A stretch of DNA of 64,000 nt from Stentor coeruleus (taxonomy: Eukaryota; Ciliophora; Heterotrichea; Heterotrichida; Stentoridae): the NCBI GenBank assembly GCA_001970955.1, contig MPUH01000106.1:1-64000 (forward strand). The letters run 5' to 3'. Positions 21,543-33,200 of this stretch are shown piece by piece. Made by a program: the position numbers and the translations under genes. The notes beneath the pieces were generated by a model. That model was not told where the DNA came from. It ran no database searches and was given only the letters and a program-made list of their open reading frames with translations. Numbering within the stretch: the stretch's first letter is position 1; each line of letters starts with the position of its first letter.

Positions 21543-23057
21543 CTATTTTATTACAGCTGTGCATATCCTCTCAAATTCCTCAAAGTCAATCACCCCATCT
21601 TCATTAAAATCAGCTTCTTTTAATATCTCATGGTACATTTCAGTATCTAAAGTTCCTCCAATCATCTGTTTCAATTCATTCATGTCTATACACTCATCTC
21701 CGTTTATATCAAAAGTCTTAAACGCTGCTTCCAAACGTTTTTTCGTCAAAGCAGTCTGCCAGTTCATAGCTGCAGTTAAAAATTCAGTATAATCTATAAA
21801 ATCACTACCATCAGCATCACATTCTTCAAATACTTGTTCTATATCAAAAAGCTGATTAATATTTGTTTTCTCAATCCCCCTAATGATTTCTTCACGGCTT
21901 AGTTTCCCATCTCCATTCATATCTAAAAGCATAAAAGCATATTGAAGTTCTCTTAATTCTTGTTGTGTAGATAAATGTGAGACTATAAATTCAAATGTAG
22001 CATGTTGGACTTTGACCCTACTTCTAAAGTTAATAAGGTTTTTGACTGAGTCTAAACAAGAATTGCTGCTCATACCATGCATATTACTTTGAATCCAAGG
22101 ATGGAGTAAAGCATCCATGGCTTGAGGACGTTTATATGGATCTTTATCTAGTAAGGACAAAACCAGATCTTTAGCTGATTGTGAGACTTTAGACCATTCT
22201 TTTTCAGGCATTTCGACTTCTTTATTGATGATTTGGTTGATGGTCTGGCTTTCTTTGTTGCCAAGAAAAGGCAAGTAACCACAGAGCATGACATAAAGTA
22301 TTACCCCACAGCTCCATATATCACTTTTATCAGTGAAAATACCGTTGAATACTTCTGGAGCAGTATAGTATGGCTAAATAAAAAATACCTGACCGTATTT
22401 ACGAGCAGGGGATGAAGGGTAGTTTGTCAATCGGGATATCCCGAAATCTATTACTTTTAATGTAGAGTCTTTTTTATGATCAACTAAAAGAAGATTCTCA
22501 GGTTTTAAGTCTCGATGAAGCACATTGTTCGTGTGACAGTAACTTACTGCAGATAAAATTTGATACATATACCGAGCAGCTTGTTTTTCTTTAAATTTCT
22601 CTTGTTCAACTATTTTATCAAATAGTTCTCCACCAGAACAAAGCTCAGTTACTATATGATAACATCTTTGGTCTTGAATAACCTCAGTTATTTTTATGAT
22701 ATTCGGATGGTCAAGTTTCCTCAAAATGTCAACTTCAAGTAGCATATTTTTAACTTCGCAAAGCCTAACAAAAGATTTCATAATAGTCTTCATAGCTCTT
22801 TCACCTCCTGTAGTTTTATGTACAACTCTTCGAACACATCCATAAGCCCCTTCTCCTATAAGTTCTTTAACATCATAATGATCAGAAACATGCCCAACTA
22901 TACATTTTATAGTTTGCCTAGTCAAAATTCTAATGACTGTCTTTTGTCGACCACCTCTTCGAATGAATGGCTCTGCTCCTTTAAGATCGTTTTCTTCTTT
23001 ACCTTCTTCAGGTTGAACTTCATTGTCACAGTTAATTACAGACTTACAGCAACCCAT
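21543..23057 (-). CDS. Calcium-dependent protein kinase (CDPK) with four EF hands
   Basis: Two exons, 499 aa: 23057-22389 and 22373-21543. The N-terminus MGCCKS fits myristoylation and palmitoylation. The kinase domain, about residues 60-320, has GEGAYGCV, HRDLKPEN, DFGIS, and APEVF after the intron. A junction segment follows, then four canonical EF-hand loops: DMNGDGKLSREE, DADGSDFIDYTE, DINGDECIDMNE and DFNEDGVIDFEE. This is the plant/alveolate CDPK architecture: calcium binding to the EF hands releases autoinhibition. In alveolates CDPKs control secretion, motility and ciliary responses. All visible key residues are present. Confidence 0.95.
22374..22388 (-). other. 15-nt intron in the CDPK gene
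   Basis: GTATTTTTTATTTAG on the minus strand, phase 0. Removal joins KYGQ to PYYTAPEV across the activation segment. A at position 10. Confidence 0.95.
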
Positions 23058-23970
23058 GATAATTTGATTATAACCAATCTAAAGTATGAAAAAGTTAAAT
23101 AATGAGATGTGTTGAAAAGAAAATATAAGAAGTTTTAAGTATAATTTAGGGATTTTTTGAAATAGAAGATACATGATAATTTTATATGATTTTAACAGAG
23201 AAGTAGAGGTAGGATAAAATTTAAAAGAAATGAGGATATTGTTGATTTGGTAATAGGAGAGTAGTTGAAATTGGGAGATTAAAAAGAGTTTTGTTGAGCT
23301 GAGTGGGTACAAGAAGAGAATTTTAAATTACCGACTACTTTTTGTAATCAGAAAAAAGTTTGGCCATTTTCCTTTTGAGCTTTTCAAAGATCGACTTTAC
23401 ATAAATAATGACCCTAATTTATATAAACTGTAGTGCTATTATCTTTATTGTTTACAATTATCATCTTATTAAAACTTTATTTTGATTTTATTTATTTCTT
23501 AATATCAAAACCATAAGATTTAATTCAACATAAAAAATAACATTATTAAAAATACAAAAATCATGTATATTCAATATATATCAACAACTAAAATATCAAA
23601 AAGNCTTAGGGAAGACAATTTATAAAACTCATCCATTTTAATCTTTTTAAACAAGTTTTAAGAACAAAATAACATTATTAAAAATACAAAAATCATGTAT
23701 ATTCAATATATATCAACAACTAAAATATCAAAAAGTTTAATTATGTCATATCCAGATCTATAATCCTCATCAGCATTACCAAAACCATGCCCTATTCTAT
23801 CCTGTATCTCAAATCTACTTATAAATCATCAAAGTCTTCAAATTAAGCTGGCAAAAAATTCTTTAATCCTAACTAAATTTATACTAAAAAAAATCCTACA
23901 AAATACATTATTTACATAAACAAATTCTATACTTTTAAACTAAACCCTTTCAAATCTATCTTTAATTACA
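23058..23970. other. Intergenic region with an N-flanked duplication
   Basis: A G-rich 5' flank of the CDPK gene is followed by C-rich DNA, the 3' flank of the NOT2 gene. A segment of about 67 bp (about 23537-23603) recurs at about 23667-23733 with an N at 23604, as at the other N positions. No gene seen. Confidence 0.6.
23537..23733. repeat. Direct repeat flanking N at 23604
   Basis: Copies of about 67 bp (aataacattattaaaaata...atcaaaaag) lie on either side of the N with about 60 bp of extra sequence between. Probably an unresolved assembly overlap or allelic insertion. Confidence 0.75.
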
Positions 23971-24840
23971 TTACGCAAGCGGTCGCTGCTTCACAGCAAC
24001 ATCTTCTTTTGAAAGAAAAGGTCCAGGACTTAGCTGTGTATTGACAACTTCAAACTTGTTAATGTCAAACATCTTACAACCCCCTAAACTTGTTAAAAAC
24101 CACAACTGTTTTTTTACATCATAAACCCAATCTCTTCTATACAATTCTTCAGCAGCATAAGCTTGAATAGCTTCACCTGGCATATTATAAAAAGCATAAA
24201 TCAAAGTTTCAACATTGCATATTCTGATCATTTTAGTTTTAAGTGCCTGTTTTGATACATAATAAGATGATGGTAAATTGAATTCAGGATGTTCATTTGA
24301 GTCTAATTCTTGTTCAAAAGAGGTATAAAGGTAACTAGAAACATTTTCTATGTTTTTTTTATTAGTGTCTTGAGCTGTAAGGTCTTTACCTTTAGCTAGT
24401 TGGGCTTTGTCATCTTGAAGGTTTTTCTGTAATGCTAAGATTCCTCTAACCCCATATTCTTTAAGCTCTTGTTCTTCCTTTTCATCTTTTACTGGTGGAG
24501 ATGATAGGAAGCTTGGTATAAAACTCACAGCATTAGGATTTGGCGCTTTAGTCTTGACTGGTTTAGAGAAACCTGGAGGTGGGTAGAATTCTTCACTGAC
24601 AAAACCTGGAGGATTGTTTGGAAGTAATGATGGGAACTCTTCAACTGGTTCATAGTCTAGACCGACTATGTATTCTGAAGTGTAGTCAAAATTCACATGT
24701 GGATGATAAACTGGTGGATAGCTGTCGTAATATCCGATAAAGTTCATGGTGTTTTTACTTTCGGGCTCGAAGTTAGCGTATTTTCTCACATTCTCAGGGT
24801 TTCGGATATTATCAAACAATCCTTGATTTCTTGGGTACAT
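23971..24840 (-). CDS. CNOT2-type NOT-box subunit of the CCR4-NOT complex
   Basis: Single exon, 289 aa. The N-terminal third is Pro/Tyr-rich with repeated PPGF motifs. From about residue 130 it follows the CNOT2 C-terminal pattern: YGVRGILAL, then GKDLTA (compare GQDLTALGLN), then HPEFNLPSSY, and the NOT-box core TLIYAFYNMPGEAIQAYAAE with ELYRRDWVYD and LWFLT. In other eukaryotes NOT2 and NOT3 pair through this box and support mRNA deadenylation and decay in the cytoplasm. It is shorter than animal CNOT2 (about 540 aa), missing most of the disordered N-terminus. NOT3/5 proteins share the box, but the GKDLTA region favours NOT2. Confidence 0.85.
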   Translation of the reverse strand: MYPRNQGLFDNIRNPENVRKYANFEPESKNTMNFIGYYDSYPPVYHPHVNFDYTSEYIVGLDYEPVEEFPSLLPNNPPGFVSEEFYPPPGFSKPVKTKAPNPNAVSFIPSFLSSPPVKDEKEEQELKEYGVRGILALQKNLQDDKAQLAKGKDLTAQDTNKKNIENVSSYLYTSFEQELDSNEHPEFNLPSSYYVSKQALKTKMIRICNVETLIYAFYNMPGEAIQAYAAEELYRRDWVYDVKKQLWFLTSLGGCKMFDINKFEVVNTQLSPGPFLSKEDVAVKQRPLA

Positions 24841-25228
24841 TAATAAGATTTAAAGTTTGGTTAAGAATTTTAGAGTTTTTTTCATATAGATTTAGAATGG
24901 TTTATGGGTTGAAAGGTAATGATGGGATGAAGGTATTCGAGTATTCTTTTTGTAAATCAATTTGATGTATATATTTATGATAACTAAAAATGTTTTATAT
25001 AAGAGTTATATTTAAAGATTAAACTATTACTTTTTTTTTGTATATGCTTTAGTTTTTTTATTATTTGCTTATAATAATCTCTCCTATAATTAACCCATAA
25101 AAAATACCATTGACTGCCCTAAACTTTTTATAAAATCTTAAATTTATTACAAATTCAATCAAAAACTAATTCGCTTAACCATTCTAACAACACATAAATA
25201 TATAAAATAACACATCAATAAACATAAA
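24841..25228. other. Intergenic, nothing recognised
   Basis: G-rich next to the NOT2 start, then C-rich towards the 3' end of the next minus-strand gene. No gene seen. Confidence 0.5.
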
Positions 25229-26269
25229 TTATACTATATACTTCAATGGGGATATAAGAATTCTCTGTTGTGGTTCTTGGGTTTTTGTATTTCTATCTCT
25301 AATAATATCTTCAATAACTCTACGATCACGGAAATTTTTAACTTTTTTTGCTATAGGACTAGTACTATCAGTTTTATTCCACAAACCACTAAGATTCCTA
25401 GTTTTTCTCAATTTGATTTCTGGGCTTTTTATTGGAATAAACGTTTTATTTATACTTTTAGTCCTATTTGCCCATGCACTTGTCAGTTTACGAAATTTAT
25501 TTTCTATAAAATCATCCCCATGTTCCTTTTTTGAAGACTTTTTAAGAATACGAATAGGGATATTTGGGGTTAAAAGATTTGATCTGATTAAGTGATTTGA
25601 AACATCAATTGTTTTTGTTTTTATATGCATTGTAACCCATGATGGGATATGAGATTTAAATCCTTCACAATTTAGTTTATTGTGCAAGTTTTGAGTCTTG
25701 AACCAAGATGATTCTTTTACTTCGTTATGAATTTTTTTAACCATCCTGCAGTACTCATTTACTAATGTACTTCGTGCATAAGGGTCAATGTTTTCGAAAA
25801 GGGAGTCGTAAAATTGTGGAAAACCTAAGGCTTCGTTGATGCCAAAGTCTATTTCTGCATCGATTTTACCTATGTTTGGGTACTCGTCTACTTGAGCATT
25901 TATGTTTAAGATAGCAAAATGCGTATATTCAAAAAATTTCACATATACTTGGCGAGATATTCCTGAAAGATGAAAAGGGTTAAGCAGCTTCCATATGCCT
26001 ATAATGCATTTAAGCAAAGGCTCACTTCGTTTAATTGCAGTTCTTTTGATAATATTTTCAAACTGAAATGCTTCAATAGACTTAAGGACGGGACGATATA
26101 TATATCCATAGTTTTTTTCATCAATTTCATCAAAAGTTAGTTGGCATTCTGGTACTTCATCAACTTTCTTTTTAAAACTCTTCCATTTCGAAAAAGAATT
26201 GTGTGCTTGAGAATAGTTTCTTGCAAAGAGTTTTAATTCACAAACAATTTCATCATATGTAAGATTCAT
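25229..26269 (-). CDS. Unknown protein, 346 aa
   Basis: Frame from the ATG of MNLTYDEI to a TAA stop; it can be extended upstream to 26332 but that ATG would overlap the previous gene's stop. The product has a helical N-terminal two thirds with many aromatics (SRQVYVKFFEYTHFAIL) and a basic Ser/Lys tail. I recognise no domain. It starts only about 40 bp after the stop of the EF-hand-type gene on the same strand. The two could be one gene if an unusual 16-nt intron (GTGG...AAG) lay at the junction, but that sequence does not match the other introns here. Confidence 0.65.
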   Translation of the reverse strand: MNLTYDEIVCELKLFARNYSQAHNSFSKWKSFKKKVDEVPECQLTFDEIDEKNYGYIYRPVLKSIEAFQFENIIKRTAIKRSEPLLKCIIGIWKLLNPFHLSGISRQVYVKFFEYTHFAILNINAQVDEYPNIGKIDAEIDFGINEALGFPQFYDSLFENIDPYARSTLVNEYCRMVKKIHNEVKESSWFKTQNLHNKLNCEGFKSHIPSWVTMHIKTKTIDVSNHLIRSNLLTPNIPIRILKKSSKKEHGDDFIENKFRKLTSAWANRTKSINKTFIPIKSPEIKLRKTRNLSGLWNKTDSTSPIAKKVKNFRDRRVIEDIIRDRNTKTQEPQQRILISPLKYIV

Positions 26270-26309
26270 TATAAGCTTAAAAATATATAGCATATGACTA
26301 TAATTTATT

Positions 26310-28292
26310 CTATATTTTTTCTTCTTCCTCATCCACTAAATCTCTACTTTCAAAATAAACAGACTTCCTACTTAGACATTCTTCATAATTTTCTTTAAAA
26401 AAATCAATAATCTCAATACCCAAACAAGAAATATGGACAATTTCATTAAACTTAGCCAAATCAATAAACTGAAGTTTTTCTCTAACTCTTTCAAAAATCG
26501 ACTGTATAAACATATTAACCATAATCTCACATTCACAATAAACCAAAGATCCAACTGGAAGTGCTTCATGCATTTTATGAATTTCATCAACAGTGAGTTT
26601 ATCATCATTCCTAAAATCATACAAATCAAAAGCAAGTTTATTTGTTATAAGCGTAGTTGATTTAGAAATAAGACTATGAATCCTTAAAAGAAACACAGCT
26701 TTTGTCAAATCTTTACCTTGACTAAGATAATCATAAAGTCTTCCTGATAAATAATCATTTTTATATCCAATAATATCAGGCTATATATAAAATACTAATT
26801 TTTCAATCATAGAACTACGAGTTATAACTGTATATTTAAGTTTATCTGATGATTGTAAATGTTTAAATTTCTTAATAAGATCTTCTAATTTAGATTTTGG
26901 AAATAATCCCATCGCCATATCAAGTGCACAATAATAATCGTATTTTTCTGATTTGCTTATTCTTTCTAGAACTTGTGGATTTAGATTCATTTCTATTACT
27001 ATTGTTTCACTATTTTTTGTTGAATGGATTGGAGCTTTTTCTATATATCCTTTTTCTTGAAGAAAATTGTAATTACAGGTATAAAGAAGGAAATCTTGGA
27101 TTAATTGTGGCCTACCGTAGAATTTTATAATACAAAACTCTTTGAAGTTTATTCCAGGAGTTTCTTCTAGTTTGGGTCGGGGTTGGGATTGATATCTGGA
27201 ATCGCTTTGTTTTTCTTGGGATTTTTTTTCTGGATTTTTTGGCTTTTCTTTTATTAAACTGAATGTGCTACGTCTACGAAGAAGCCTCCCTCCTTGCTGA
27301 TAGACTTTTCCTCTTTTTTTCAGATTAAACATTTCTCTTATTAAAACCAAGTCAGAGTCATAATAATTTCCTGTTCTTATTTCCATAGCTTTAAATGTAT
27401 CTTTGTATGTTATCAGTTTATCCATATCAAAATCGAAAATATCAAAGCAAAAAGCAAGGTGGCGTTCTTCCCCAAGTGCGATAAATTTGTTTAATTCATA
27501 TATATAATCCTCATATGTCCAATGTTTAAAACTGAAAAACTTTAAAATACTTTCAGTTACTAATTCAGGATATCGAAGGTTAAGAAAATTCTTAAAATCT
27601 TGTGGAGTTATTCTAGGTCGATCTTCTGATATTTTTTTGAAAATGCCAATAAGTTGAGGGTCTTCGGATTTTAATGTCATTCGTTTCCGTAATGCTCTCA
27701 TTCGATTGTTCCCAGAACTAGAGGATTTTCGAAACCCTGATGTGCTTGTAGATGCTGATCTAAGTGTGTCAACCCTTAGTTTTTGGGTGCAGTAATTTGG
27801 CTTTAATATTGCACCTTTACAAATTGATTGGGACTTTTGTATTTCTTCATTTGAACGAGATGATGAAGGAATATCTTCATCTGTTGTTAATGAATCATTA
27901 AGATTATGTTGTACAATTAAACTTGTGTTTGTGATTCTCTGTAATTTTTGTGGCAAATGTATTCTAGAACACCTTATATATTTTTTCGGTTTGAGGATTT
28001 GGTTGAGAATTGCAAGTCGTGTGAAGTAATAATAAATTTTTTGGTTTTTTGATAAGGTTTTCATAAATTCATATAAAAACGTGGGTCTATCACTTTTTAA
28101 AGGCATATATGATATTTCTTCAATTGAAGTTTGGTGGTCTTCTCCAGGAATTTGTATACTTATAGATTCGCTTGTTTTTTCAGATAATTCATCAATTTTT
28201 TCTAAAACTAAGTCTTTTTCTGCCGGTCTCTCATTTGTACTAAGCTCTAAAAGGTCACTAAAATAGAACTTGGAATTTTTCAAGATATTCAT
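26310..28292 (-). CDS. Unknown protein with two EF-hand-like loops, 655 aa
   Basis: Two exons: 28292-26796 and 26780-26310. The first 200 residues are Ser-rich and probably disordered. Around residue 300 the loop DFDMDKLITYKD matches a 12-residue EF-hand. A second loop, DFRNDDKLTVDE, lies in exon 2, and helical segments surround both. This spacing recalls the EF-hand domain of calcineurin-B/neuronal-calcium-sensor-like or calcium-binding ciliary proteins embedded in a larger protein. A Ca2+ sensor role is inferred, and no enzymatic domain is visible. A basic, Pro/Lys-rich insert separates the EF-hand region from the rest. Confidence 0.75.
26781..26795 (-). other. 15-nt intron in the EF-hand-like gene
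   Basis: GTATTTTATATATAG on the minus strand, phase 0. It joins MIEKL to PDIIGYKN and opens a further 156 codons. A at position 10. Confidence 0.9.
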
Positions 28293-28545
28293 TTGACTAA
28301 ATAATAAGTATACATTAAATGATATTAAAAAAGTTATTATAAATAAAATATTTTTCCATAAAAGTCAATATTCTTAATTTCTTTGTTAAAAGCTCATTAT
28401 TTCTGTTTAAAGATATAATAACATAAGTAGTTAAAAAAAAATAGGAACTTGCTTTGTAAGTATTTTTTGTTAAACTACATTAATCTAAATATAAAAAAAT
28501 CATAAATCTCTAGCATCCTTCCAAGACATAATCCTTGTTATAAAA

Positions 28546-29427
28546 ATGAAATCAAATACTTTTCAAAGAAAACACGGCTTTCAAAGACCTTTCCACTCTT
28601 TACAAATTTTCAGTTGGTTCTCATGTATCTACAACAATCTTACATATACAATCTTCATAATCCCTGAGCATTCTTATCCAGAAATCATAATCTTAAGTGT
28701 TATCTATATTATCCTCTTATTCCTTTTAATCTTACTTTGGTACAAAGTATCTCGATCTGATCCAACTGATCCAATTACAATTTTATACAAAAAAGAAAGT
28801 GATCAAGTGTAATTTTCATATAGTATTCTCCAAGATTATGAAGAAAAAAACGAAAGACATTGTAGTATATGTAATTGCCCTGTATACAAAACAAGTAAGC
28901 ATTGTATGAGATGTAGCCGATGTACTATTGGTTTTGATCATCATTGCAAATGGGTTAACAACTGTATTGGGGTTCAAAATTATAAAGAGTTTTTTGCGTT
29001 TATTGTAGTTGTTCAGTTTATTCATATTTTGATGACTGTCGATATAGCTTTTATTGGTACGCAAATGATATTAAATGAAAATTCAGTTGTTTCTGGATAT
29101 AAAAAAGCTGGGGAAAAGTTTTTTTATTTTGAAGAAGCTTTGATTATGATAGCTTTAGTTTTATGTACTTTGGCTACAATTTTTATTACAAAATTGGTAT
29201 TTTTTCATGTATATATAAGTATTAAAGGTATTACAACTTATCAATATATATTGAGTACTATGAAAAATGTAGAGAAAGAGAAGGATTTAGATGATCTTTC
29301 TGAAAATAGGTTGATGAAAAATGATAGCATGGAAAAGAATAAAAAATGTTGTGGAATCAATAATTTTAATGCTCCTGAGAATAGTTTGAATCAGACTGTG
29401 GTTGTGAAGAATAGTGCTTCAGTATAG
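28546..29427 (+). CDS. DHHC-type protein S-palmitoyltransferase
   Basis: Two exons, 288 aa: 28546-28808 and 28824-29427. Hydrophobic segments suggest four membrane passes, two before and two after the Cys-rich domain. That domain reads HCSICNCPVYKTSKHCMRCS and then DHHCKWVNNCIG, with the catalytic DHHC complete. A TTYQ sequence after the last membrane segment corresponds to the family's TTxE motif. The enzyme transfers palmitate to cysteines of membrane-associated proteins at the cytosolic face. Potential clients with MGxC N-termini are encoded nearby (CDPK and LRR protein), although no link is shown. The intron precedes the Cys-rich domain. Confidence 0.95.
28809..28823 (+). other. 15-nt intron in the DHHC gene
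   Basis: GTAATTTTCATATAG, phase 2 (splits a Val codon). Removal joins SDQV to ILQDYEEKNERHC. A at position 10. Confidence 0.95.
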
Positions 29428-30143
29428 ATTATTTGTTTAAGTTATATAAATTTATTATAGATTTTGCCAATGTTTTAGATAAATGTTTTGGTAAGGAATT
29501 AGGATGTTGAATATGATATTGATAAGATTAGGATTAAATTATTAGAATAGTTTATTAATAAGATTGATATAAAGATTAAATATGATTGTAGTGTGATTAT
29601 TGAAGATTAAAATTTTGTTAAGAAGATGAAAATCCATTTATTGTAAAAAATTTAAAGTTTAACATAAACTATTGTGAAAATATTTTTTTTGAATATAGAA
29701 GATATTATGTCTTAAATAATATTTTTGGTTTTATGAAAATAAACTTAGAAATGTTTAGGTATTGTAAAATAAGCATTAATAAGAGGAATTTCTAATTTTC
29801 AATTGTCCTTAAAGGGTTAATATATTATAAGATTATATTAACACAATAGTTTCAATACTTTTTATGAAAATACTATACTAAAAAAAACTAAACCTTAAAA
29901 ACTACTTATTTCTAATAAAATTTCCCCATAAAATAACTCGCATCTTTAAATATCTCTTGAATATCAGATCTTTTAATCATATCTACCTCAAGCATTTTCC
30001 TTAAAGTATCTTTTAAAAATTCATAGGGAAACTCCTCAATTTTTTTATCGATTTTCGCTTAAGATTATATTAACACAATAGTTTCAATACTTTTTATGAA
30101 AATACTATACTAAAAAAAACTAAAACTTAAAAACTACTTATTT
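29428..30143. other. Intergenic region containing a duplicated gene end
   Basis: G-rich 3' flank of the DHHC gene, then a second copy of the TPR-kinase 3' end (from 29829). No separate gene. Confidence 0.6.
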
Positions 30144-30290
30144 CTAATCAAATTTCCCCATAAAATAACTCGCATCTTTAAATATCTCTTGAATATCAGA
30201 TCTTTTAACCATATCTACCTCAAGCATTTTCCTTAAAGTATCTTTTAAAAATTCATAGGGAAACTCCTCAATTTTTTTATCGATTTTCGC
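29829..30290. repeat. Tandem duplication, about 230 bp, of the TPR-kinase 3' end
   Basis: 29829-30058 repeats at 30061-30290 with about three mismatches (for example aaacctt/aaaactt and tttaatcat/tttaaccat). The outer copy is cut off from the gene. The mismatches suggest two alleles joined end to end in the assembly, or a recent duplication. Confidence 0.85.
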
Positions 30291-33200
30291 CTGAAGTTCA
30301 TTTCTAAGTAAATCATATGATTTCTTCCTCAGTGTATCTTTTACAATATAATCATATCCTATCGTTAAAATTTCAAAAATATGTACATCATAAAACATCC
30401 CAAAATCGTTCAGTCCATTTATATCAATACCACAGACTTTAAGCAAACATAACCCAATAGAAAAAACATCTGACTTAAATGGATTGTATTTGATATAATG
30501 ATTTGTATTCATTAAACGTGCCCATACTTTTTTTTCTGGCGAAAGGTATGATTTACTAACTTTTACCGTGGGCCATATCATTACAAAATTATTACTATTT
30601 GTAATTTCTTTACATAGAAAAGATTCTCCAAAATCGCATAATTTAACTTTTTCTGGAGATTCTACTAAAATATTATCTGGGCTTATATCATTATGAACAA
30701 TATATTTTTGACGGAGTATGAAAAAAGATTTTATTATACCGTAAAATAGTATTTTCATTTCTCTATCTCTAAGATATTTATTTTGTTGTATATATTCAAA
30801 AATAGTTTGAGAACAATTTTCCATTCCTAACCTGATTTTATGTGAATATTGATACTTGAATATGCAGTAATAATATATTTGAGGAAAAGAATCACTTTCT
30901 TTAGTGAGTATTTTAATGAGTTTTATCTCATTATATATAAAATATATTAACTTCCAATTAATAGTATTGATATTATATTTTTTATTTTCGAAAATATTTA
31001 GAACTTCATATGTTGTATTTTTATTGATGCTTTGCTTAAATTTATTACATTTGCCATATATAGAAGAAAACACTTTTGAGCACTGAAATAATGGTACAAT
31101 AACTTTACTACTAATTTCTGCAGGTAAGCATCTGATATAATTTTTCTTTTTTATATTTAAAGTTTGCTTATTTGTATTATATCGAGCTTTCAAATCCTTT
31201 AATTCATTCTGATCAATATTTTTTTTCACATCATTATTTTCTTTATTAATATACCCACTAAATTGTAATTTTTCTGTTCTAAACACAAAAATGTTCTTTC
31301 TTATTTCTTCACTCTTTTTATAACATTCATTTGCTTTTACTATTTTATTATTTTGTTTATACAAATTCCCTAAGTGATTATAACTTTCAATCAATTCATA
31401 ATCACATTTATTAATAAGTTCATTAGTTTTCATATATTTCTTATAGAACTTTAATGAATTTTTCTTTTCATTGATTCCTTCATAAAAATGGCTTAAATTA
31501 GCATTAACATAAACATAAATTAAATTCTCATTGTTTATATTAGGAAATCCTTCTATAATACTTTTACACTTTTCAAAATATTTCAGTGCTTTTTTTTTAT
31601 TATTCATTTCAAGATTCAATAACCCTTTTCAAAATATTTCAGTGCTTTTTTTTTATTATTCATTTCAAGATTCAATAACCCTAAGCTGTTATATAAATCA
31701 ACAAATTTTAAGTGTTTAGAATCATAATTTTTTTTCATAACAACTTTGCATTTTTTATACAATTCAAACGATTTCGCTTTATTTTTTATACTAAAATAAG
31801 AAGCACCTAAGTTTAAATAAGCATTAATCACATCTGAACTACATGGATTTTGTGTTTTTTCTAATATATTAAAACACTTTTCAAACATCTTAAAAGCTTT
31901 TTCCAGCTTTTTAATCCTAAAATACAATTTCCCAAGGCCATTATAAATTAAAATTAAATCATAATGGCCAGGCTGATAATTTTTTTCATAAATCAATTTG
32001 CTTTTTTTTAACAGTTCAAAACCTTTATCTATATACCCTATAATCCCATATAAACTACCAAGTTTTTCATAAATCACAGCTAAACTACTATCTGAATCAT
32101 ATATTAATTTTCTTATATTACAACACATTTCATAGTATTTAAAAGCTTGATTTGTTTCATTTTTTATATTATATAAATCCCCTAATTCACAATATATCTC
32201 ATCAAGATCACTACTATAAGGGCTTAATACTTTTTCTCTTATAACTCTACACTTTTCATAAAGCACAAAAGCTTTTTCTTTTTCACAACATTTCAATGAA
32301 AATTTCCCCATATAAAAATAAATTCTAGCAAGATCCAAATGATAAGGATTTAAGATTTTTTCTCTTATAAACTTGCATTTTTCATAATAAATTAAAGCTT
32401 TTTTGTTATCGTTGATTTTATTATATGAACCTGCCAAATTAAAGTAAGCTTTAGCCAAATCAGGATGATCAGGTTCTAATATTATTTCTTGAATTTCTTT
32501 AGTTTTTTCATACAACTCAATTGCTTTTTCGTTATTATTAATATCATCATATAAATTAGCATAATTTATATAAACAGAAGCAAGGAGTTCTGGATTTTGA
32601 TTATGTTTTTTTTCCATTATAAATTTAGACTTCTCATAAAATACTAGAGATTTTTTATACTCTTTGATATTTTTATACAATCCCCCAAGGCATATGTAAA
32701 TTTTTGCTAATTCATCATGATCAGGGCTGTATATTTTTTCTCTTATATCTTTACATTTTTCATAATACTCAAGAGCGATTTTATAATTTTGCATTAAACT
32801 ATGTTTTTCACCTAAATAAAAAAACAAAACCGAAATTAAATTTTGATCGTAATTTTGAGAATTTTCAACAATAGATTCACACTTTTTAAAATATTCATAT
32901 GCTTTTTCTTTTTCTTCTAAATTATTATAAACTATACCTATATTCAAATATAAACAGTTTAATAATCTATCGTAAGGTTGGAGGACTTGCTCTAAAATCT
33001 TTCTGGACTTTTCATAATATTTAAGTGATTTGATTTGATTAATATTTACATAAGTACCTCCAATGTTTAAATAAAATAAACCGACTGTCTGAATGTTGGG
33101 GTCTTCAATTTTATTTATTATAGATTTGCAAGTTTTATAAAGCTTTGAAAGCATTTCTTTTTGATTATCATCTTTATAGATTAATAATATGATATTATTA

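Noticed and set aside
23079-23312. 77-aa minus-strand frame upstream of the CDPK gene
   Set aside because: Hydrophobic low-complexity translation of the 5' flank; no supporting motif.
26316-26331. Possible 16-nt intron fusing the EF-hand-like gene with the next gene
   Set aside because: Begins GTGG and ends AAG without the GTAW start and position-10 A pattern; separate genes are simpler.
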